Assembly (NCBI GenBank): GCA_948688495.1 | Contig: CAPQSW010000034.1 | Location: 1-10,743 of the forward strand | Direction: 5' to 3' | Source: an uncultured Lachnospiraceae bacterium | GTDB taxonomy: Bacteria > Bacillota > Clostridia > Lachnospirales > Lachnospiraceae | DNA length: 10,743 nucleotides | Part shown: positions 6,649-10,743 of the stretch, piece after piece | Position numbering within the stretch: the stretch's first letter is position 1 | How the letters are laid out: every line of letters begins with the position of its first letter | Translations under genes and position numbers: made by a program | Notes under the pieces: generated by a model | Databases searched by the model: none | The model's input: only the letters and a program-made list of their open reading frames with translations | Told to the model about the DNA's origin: nothing

Positions 6649-6909
6649 ATGATGTTACATCCATCTTATACGGACTTGATGAAGGTAGTTAACAGCGGGG
6701 TAGAAAGCGGTGATGAGCCAGTAGTTAACAGCCGTTATTCCATTGTGCTTGCAACTTCAAAGAGGGCAAGACAGATTATCAGCGGAGAGGAGCCATTAAT
6801 TGACAACCCTTCCCATGCGAAGCCGCTGTCGATTGCAGTGGAGGAAGTATATAACAGCAAGGTGACCATTGAGGGAGAAGAAGAACCTGAAGAAGATGAG
6901 GAAGCATGA
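6649..6909 (+). CDS. rpoZ: DNA-directed RNA polymerase omega subunit
   Basis: An 86-residue omega subunit, which assists assembly and stability of RNA polymerase. The N-terminus MMLHPSYTDLMKVVN is typical of clostridial omega proteins. The family core 'NSRYSIVLATSKRARQI' follows at about residues 26-42. The C-terminus ends in a strongly acidic tail (EEEPEEDEEA), common in this subunit. Start: ATG 6649, ten bases after GGAG (6635-6638). A second ATG at 6652 would give a slightly long spacer. It follows gmk by five bases and overlaps rimO by four (ATGA). Confidence 0.95.
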   Translation: MMLHPSYTDLMKVVNSGVESGDEPVVNSRYSIVLATSKRARQIISGEEPLIDNPSHAKPLSIAVEEVYNSKVTIEGEEEPEEDEEA

Positions 6910-8231
6910 GAGTTTTAGTTGTTTCCCTGGGATGTGACAAGAATCTGGTAGACACGGAATTTATGATAGGGGCCATGCAGTCTTTAGGACATACATTTAC
7001 CAATGACGAACAGGAAGCGGACGCTATTGTCATCAATAGCTGCTGCTTTATTAATGATGCCAAGGAAGAAAGCATTCAAACGATTCTCCAGATGGCAGAA
7101 TACAGGGAACATGGCAGATGTAAGGCGCTGATTGTCACAGGATGTCTTGCCGAGCGCTACCGTGATGAGATTATCACTGAAATACCCCAGGTAGACGCTG
7201 TGCTGGGGACCAATTCTTACGAAGAAATTGCCAATGCCTTAAAGGAGGTAGAAAACGGCGGCCGTTATGAGTGTTATCATCCCTTGCAGGGGCTTCCAGT
7301 CCACACAGCAAAACGCTCTCTTACGACCGGGGGGCATTATGCGCATTTAAAAATTGCAGAGGGCTGTGACAAGCATTGCACTTACTGCATTATTCCCCAT
7401 ATACGGGGAGCATACCGCAGTGTGCCTATGGAAGAATTGCTCACACAGGCCAGGGAACTTGCGGCATGCGGCGTTAAGGAACTCATTTTAGTGGCACAGG
7501 AAACGACACTTTACGGTGTAGATCTGTATGGGGAGAAATCCCTGCATATTTTGCTTGACCGCCTGAATGAAGTGCCGGGTATCCAGTGGATACGAATCAT
7601 GTACTGTTATCCTGAAGAAATATACGAAGCATTGATTGCATCCATCAAACGCAACAAAAAAGTATGCCATTACCTTGATATGCCTATCCAGCATATCAGT
7701 GATGTCATGTTGAAACGGATGGGACGTCGTACGACCAAAGCAGAGCTGACAGAGAAAATTGCATATCTAAAGAAAGAAATACCGGATATTACACTGCGTA
7801 CCACTCTAATTGCCGGTTTTCCTGGAGAAACACAGGAAATGCATGAGGAATTGATGTATTTTCTAAATGAGACAGAGTTTGACCGCCTCGGTGCGTTTAC
7901 ATATTCCCCCGAGGAGGGAACACCGGCGGCGGAATTTAAAGATCAGATCCCTGAACAGCAGAAGGAAACATGGCGTGACGAAATCATGGAACTTCAAGAG
8001 GAAATTATTTTCGATAAAAATGAAGAAATGAAAAACCGTGTGCTCTTTGTGATGATTGAAGGCCGTGTGGATGGGGAAAATGCCTATGTGGGAAGGACTT
8101 ACCGGGATGCTCCGGAAATTGATGGATATATTTTTATCAATACAGATGAAACGCTTATGACAGGAGATTTTGTGAAGGTGCGCGTCACTGGAGCATATGA
8201 ATATGATTTGATAGGAGAGATGATGCCATGA
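6906..8231 (+). CDS. rimO: Ribosomal protein S12 (Asp) methylthiotransferase RimO
   Basis: A 441-residue radical SAM methylthiotransferase that adds a methylthio group to a conserved aspartate of ribosomal protein S12. The N-terminal UPF0004 domain begins 'VSLGCDKNLVDTE' with C10, C46 (or the adjacent C47) and C80 as ligands of the auxiliary iron-sulfur cluster. The radical SAM cluster motif is C154-x3-C158-x2-C161. The C-terminal TRAM domain (about 375-441) has 'YVGRTYRDAPEIDG', which favours RimO over the related tRNA enzymes MiaB and MtaB. The start overlaps the rpoZ stop in ATGA, with GAGGAA (6898-6903) just upstream inside rpoZ. It overlaps pgsA in the same way at its end, so the three genes are probably translationally coupled. 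Confidence 0.96.
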   Translation: MRVLVVSLGCDKNLVDTEFMIGAMQSLGHTFTNDEQEADAIVINSCCFINDAKEESIQTILQMAEYREHGRCKALIVTGCLAERYRDEIITEIPQVDAVLGTNSYEEIANALKEVENGGRYECYHPLQGLPVHTAKRSLTTGGHYAHLKIAEGCDKHCTYCIIPHIRGAYRSVPMEELLTQARELAACGVKELILVAQETTLYGVDLYGEKSLHILLDRLNEVPGIQWIRIMYCYPEEIYEALIASIKRNKKVCHYLDMPIQHISDVMLKRMGRRTTKAELTEKIAYLKKEIPDITLRTTLIAGFPGETQEMHEELMYFLNETEFDRLGAFTYSPEEGTPAAEFKDQIPEQQKETWRDEIMELQEEIIFDKNEEMKNRVLFVMIEGRVDGENAYVGRTYRDAPEIDGYIFINTDETLMTGDFVKVRVTGAYEYDLIGEMMP

Positions 8232-8773
8232 ATTTACCAAACAAACTGACAATATTGCGTGTAATTTTAATCGTGCCTTTTGTAGTCTTTATGCTGGTTC
8301 CAATCTGGGGGGATGACATCAGCATGTATGTCGCGGTGGCTATTTTTATCATAGCAAGCCTGACGGACCTTTTTGACGGAAAGATAGCCAGAAAATATGA
8401 TCTTGTTACAAATTTTGGCAAATTTATGGACCCGCTTGCGGATAAGCTGCTGGTTGCAGCGGCCTTAATCTGCCTTACGGCAAATGGAAGGCTTTCCGCC
8501 TGGATTTCTATTATTATAATCAGCCGCGAATTTATTATCAGCGGTTTCCGCCTGGTGGCATCGGATAACGGTGTTGTGATTGCCGCCAGCTATTGGGGGA
8601 AATTTAAGACAACTTTCCAAATGATCATGATTATTATGCTGATAATAAATTACGACAATCAATTGTACCAGATTTGTGCCGCCATAGTTACTTATATTGC
8701 CCTGATTCTGACAATTATTTCCCTGATCGACTATCTGATTAAGAATAAAGGCGTTCTGAAAGAGCAAAAATAA
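8228..8773 (+). CDS. pgsA: CDP-diacylglycerol--glycerol-3-phosphate 3-phosphatidyltransferase
   Basis: A 181-residue integral membrane enzyme making phosphatidylglycerol phosphate from CDP-diacylglycerol and glycerol 3-phosphate, the entry step to phosphatidylglycerol and cardiolipin. The full CDP-alcohol phosphotransferase motif is present: D47-x2-D50-G51-x2-A54-R55-x8-G64-x3-D68-x3-D72. The N-terminus MNLPNKLTILRVILI is typical of PgsA. Several hydrophobic helices are visible (about 8-27, 33-48, 73-84, 92-108, 132-146, 150-172). Start: ATG 8228, overlapping the rimO stop, with AGGAGA (8213-8218) nine bases upstream. CDP-alcohol enzymes can be hard to tell apart, but the N-terminus and length fit PgsA best. 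Confidence 0.94.
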   Translation: MNLPNKLTILRVILIVPFVVFMLVPIWGDDISMYVAVAIFIIASLTDLFDGKIARKYDLVTNFGKFMDPLADKLLVAAALICLTANGRLSAWISIIIISREFIISGFRLVASDNGVVIAASYWGKFKTTFQMIMIIMLIINYDNQLYQICAAIVTYIALILTIISLIDYLIKNKGVLKEQK

Positions 8774-8814
8774 ATATAACTATTTAAAACCTCATAGGAA
8801 AGGACGTTATAATT

Positions 8815-10080
8815 ATGACGGTAGAATTGATTTGTGTAGGAACGGAACTGCTTCTTGGAAACATCGTAAATACAAACGCAGCTTTTATTGCTGAAAAATG
8901 TGCCATGTTAGGACTCTCCATGTATTACCAGAGCGTCGTGGGAGATAACCAGAAGCGGCTGGAAGAACTGATAAGGACAGCAAAGAAACGTTCTGATATT
9001 ATTATTTTATCTGGAGGCTTAGGTCCCACACAGGATGATCTTACCAAAGAGACGGCAGCAAAGGTTATGGGCAGAACATTGGTGGAAGACGAGCGGGCAC
9101 ACCGGGAAATCAAAGAGTTTATGGCAAAGCGAAGCCATGCTATTACGGAAAATAACTGGAAACAGGCATTAGTGCCCGAAGGATGCAAGGTATTATATAA
9201 TCCCAATGGAACCGCTCCGGGAATCATCATGGAAGATGGTCAAACGCGTATAATTCTGCTTCCCGGACCGCCGAATGAGCTGGTTCCGATGTTTGAGGAA
9301 CAGGTATATCCCTATTTAAAAGAAAGCCAGCCAGAGGTTATCTGCTCGAAAATGGTCAAACTGTGCGGCATTGGGGAGAGCTCTGCGGAAACGAAAATAC
9401 TAGATTTAATTGAGAAACAGACAAATCCCACGGTAGCGCCTTATGCCAAGACCGGGGAAGTACATTTAAGAATAACGGCAAAAGCGGCAACTGAGGAAGA
9501 AGCATACCAGATGATTGCTCCAGTGGAAGATGAACTTCAGGAACGTTTTGGCGATCTTATTTATACAGATGATCCCAGGGTATCACTTGAAATGGCAATT
9601 TATGATTTGCTGAAAGCCAAAGGTCTTACGGTTACGACTGCAGAATCCTGTACTGGGGGCCTGCTGGCTGGACAACTTATCAATGTCCCCGGAATTTCGG
9701 AATATCTGAAAGAGGGGTATGTTACTTATTCAAATGAAGCAAAGGAAAAATTGTTAGGCGTGCCGGCAGATATTTTACGGCAGTATGGGGCAGTAAGTTC
9801 CCAGACAGCGGAGGCGATGGCAGCGGGTGGAGCAAATGCAGCAAATGCAGATCTATGCATTGCCGTTACGGGGATTGCAGGTCCAGACGGGGGAAGCAAA
9901 GAAAAGCCTGTGGGACTGGTATATATGAGTTGTTACTGCAAGGGCAGATGGTATACACAAGAGCACCGATATACCGGAAGCCGCAGCAAAATCCGGGAAT
10001 ATTCCGTGGCAAGCGCCTTGACGCTTTTACGGAAGACAATCCTTGCTATGGACAAGCCTGCAGACTTTAACAATGGGTGA
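8815..10080 (+). CDS. cinA: CinA, competence/damage-inducible protein A with nicotinamide-nucleotide amidase-type domain
   Basis: A 421-residue two-domain protein. The N-terminal MoCF/COG1058 domain (about 1-170) carries 'ELLLGNIVNTNAAFIA' and SGGLGPTQDD at 66-75, and resembles the domain reported as an ADP-ribose pyrophosphatase in CinA proteins. The C-terminal domain (about 255-415) carries TAESCTGG at 275-282 with catalytic-type S278, plus 'GYVTYSNEAKEKLLGV' and 'AVTGIAGPDGG', as in PncC nicotinamide mononucleotide deamidase. The likely role is pyridine nucleotide salvage and repair; the link to competence comes from gene position in streptococci and bacilli. Start: ATG 8815 with AGGAAAGGA (8796-8804). 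It follows pgsA by 41 bases, the largest gap in the operon, in which I see no convincing promoter or terminator. Confidence 0.95.
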   Translation: MTVELICVGTELLLGNIVNTNAAFIAEKCAMLGLSMYYQSVVGDNQKRLEELIRTAKKRSDIIILSGGLGPTQDDLTKETAAKVMGRTLVEDERAHREIKEFMAKRSHAITENNWKQALVPEGCKVLYNPNGTAPGIIMEDGQTRIILLPGPPNELVPMFEEQVYPYLKESQPEVICSKMVKLCGIGESSAETKILDLIEKQTNPTVAPYAKTGEVHLRITAKAATEEEAYQMIAPVEDELQERFGDLIYTDDPRVSLEMAIYDLLKAKGLTVTTAESCTGGLLAGQLINVPGISEYLKEGYVTYSNEAKEKLLGVPADILRQYGAVSSQTAEAMAAGGANAANADLCIAVTGIAGPDGGSKEKPVGLVYMSCYCKGRWYTQEHRYTGSRSKIREYSVASALTLLRKTILAMDKPADFNNG

Positions 10081-10108
10081 ATAACATTTAAGAATAATGA
10101 GGTGACAC

Positions 10109-10714
10109 ATGCGGATTATCGCAGGGAAAGCACGAAGACTGCCGCTGAAAACAATTTCAGGGCTTGATACAAGACCAACCACAGACAGGGTAAAAGAGAC
10201 GCTTTTTAATATGTTAAATCCTTATCTTTGCGACTGCAGCTTCCTGGACTTATTTGCGGGAAGCGGACAGATTGGATTGGAAGCGGTGAGCCGCGGGGCG
10301 AAAAAAGCAGTGTTTGTGGAGAACAACCGAAAGGCCGCATCATGTATTGAGGAAAATATAAAGTTTACAAAGCTAGCAGATTACTGTGAACTTCTTGTCA
10401 GGGACGCAGTCTCTGCCATCCGCTTTATGGAGGGCAGGGAAATATTCGACTTGGTATTTATGGATCCTCCTTATGGAAAGAATCTGGAAGCGGACAGCTT
10501 AAAGGCGCTGGCATCGTCTGGCATTATTCATGAAGATTCCATGATTATCGTCGAGGCTTCCCTGGATACAAATTTGTCCTATGTTGTCGCGCTTGGATAT
10601 GAAATTACAAAAGAAAAAACATATAAAACCAATAAACATATTTTTTTACGGTTAATAGATAAACCGGGGATGAGGGTAACACATGAAAAGAGCAATATAT
10701 CCGGGAAGTTTTGA
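10109..10714 (+). CDS. rsmD: 16S rRNA (guanine966-N2)-methyltransferase RsmD
   Basis: A 201-residue SAM-dependent methyltransferase that modifies G966 (E. coli numbering) of 16S rRNA in the small subunit. The hallmark N-terminus 'MRIIAGKARRLPLKT' is followed by 'TRPTTDRVKETLFNML'. The SAM-binding motif 'FLDLFAGSGQIGLEA' lies at about 45-59 and the amino-methyltransferase motif D119-P-P-Y122 is present. Start: ATG 10109 with GAGGTGA at 10099-10105. The last ten or so residues are read over the start of coaD. They are not part of the conserved fold and make the protein somewhat longer than the usual ~185 residues. The rsmD-coaD pairing is very common in bacteria. Confidence 0.95.
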   Translation: MRIIAGKARRLPLKTISGLDTRPTTDRVKETLFNMLNPYLCDCSFLDLFAGSGQIGLEAVSRGAKKAVFVENNRKAASCIEENIKFTKLADYCELLVRDAVSAIRFMEGREIFDLVFMDPPYGKNLEADSLKALASSGIIHEDSMIIVEASLDTNLSYVVALGYEITKEKTYKTNKHIFLRLIDKPGMRVTHEKSNISGKF

Positions 10715-10743
10715 TCCGGTAACCTTTGGACACATTGATATGA
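10683..10743 (+). CDS. coaD: Phosphopantetheine adenylyltransferase, N-terminal fragment (cut by window end)
   Basis: The first 20 codons of coaD, starting ATGAAAAGAGCA. The peptide begins MKRAIYPGSFDPVTFGHIDM, the highly conserved start of the family. It includes the GSFDPVT segment and the T-x-G-H nucleotidyltransferase motif. The full enzyme transfers AMP from ATP to 4'-phosphopantetheine to give dephospho-CoA, the penultimate step of coenzyme A synthesis. The start lies inside the end of rsmD, overlapping it by 32 bases in another frame, with GATGAGGG near 10668-10675 as the likely ribosome binding site. The gene is unbroken as far as visible and continues past the window. Confidence 0.93.
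   Translation, partial: MKRAIYPGSFDPVTFGHIDM

Noticed and set aside
8774..8814. TATAAT at 8808-8813 as a promoter for cinA
   Set aside because: It directly abuts the cinA ATG, downstream of the ribosome binding site, and there is no -35 box at the right distance. It is more likely chance in an AT-rich spacer.
9832..9849. Tandem 9-base repeat GCAAATGCA in cinA
   Set aside because: It encodes an alanine/asparagine-rich piece at a position where the family has the same number of residues, so it is not an insertion. Two copies of nine bases can arise by chance.

Overview
The window looks like chromosomal DNA of a low-to-mid GC Gram-positive Clostridia, most likely Lachnospiraceae or a close relative. 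The basis is the gene order yicC-gmk-rpoZ-rimO-pgsA-cinA-rsmD-coaD, strong AAAGGAG/AGGAGG ribosome binding sites, TTG as a start codon and consensus sigma-A type promoters. Every gene I can support is on the + strand. This taxonomic placement is recognition from memory, not a database result.

Region 1 (about 1-4987) is an accessory three-gene module. After an AT-rich leader with a good promoter (TTGACA-17-TATTAT) come a BlaI/MecI-family repressor (167-577), a very large membrane protein (574-4209) and a LolD/MacB/BceA-type ABC ATPase (4271-4936). A strong intrinsic terminator (4944-4987) closes it. The large protein is the most unusual item in the window. Its first ~200 residues are a BlaR1-type M56 zinc metalloprotease domain with an intact HExxH and downstream glutamate. 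This is joined in frame to a complete two-half FtsX/MacB-type ABC permease of about 1000 residues. In classical BlaI-BlaR1 systems the M56 protein senses a beta-lactam with an extracellular penicillin-binding domain and triggers loss of BlaI. Here the large extracellular domain of a transporter sits where that sensor would be. I infer a one-protein transporter/sensor/protease that may relieve its own BlaI-type repressor when the transporter meets its substrate. The substrate is unknown; an antimicrobial peptide or other envelope-active compound is a reasonable guess by analogy with Bce-type systems.

Region 2 (about 5001-10743) is a housekeeping operon. It starts with a textbook promoter (TTGACT-17-TATAAT) and a ~70-base leader. 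Its genes are yicC (endoribonuclease family), gmk (guanylate kinase), rpoZ (RNA polymerase omega), rimO (methylthiotransferase for ribosomal protein S12), pgsA (phosphatidylglycerophosphate synthase), cinA (competence/damage-inducible protein with NMN amidase-type domain), rsmD (16S rRNA methyltransferase) and the first 20 codons of coaD (phosphopantetheine adenylyltransferase), which runs off the window. Spacing is very tight: rpoZ/rimO and rimO/pgsA overlap in ATGA, and rsmD/coaD overlap by 32 bases. This suggests co-transcription and translational coupling of RNA, ribosome, lipid and cofactor functions.

I saw no tRNA, rRNA, CRISPR array, insertion sequence or transposase. Hand counts on sample lines give the repressor and protease parts about 43% GC and the permease/ATPase parts about 55-60%. 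This fits a module assembled from parts of different origin, but it needs a proper sliding-window calculation.
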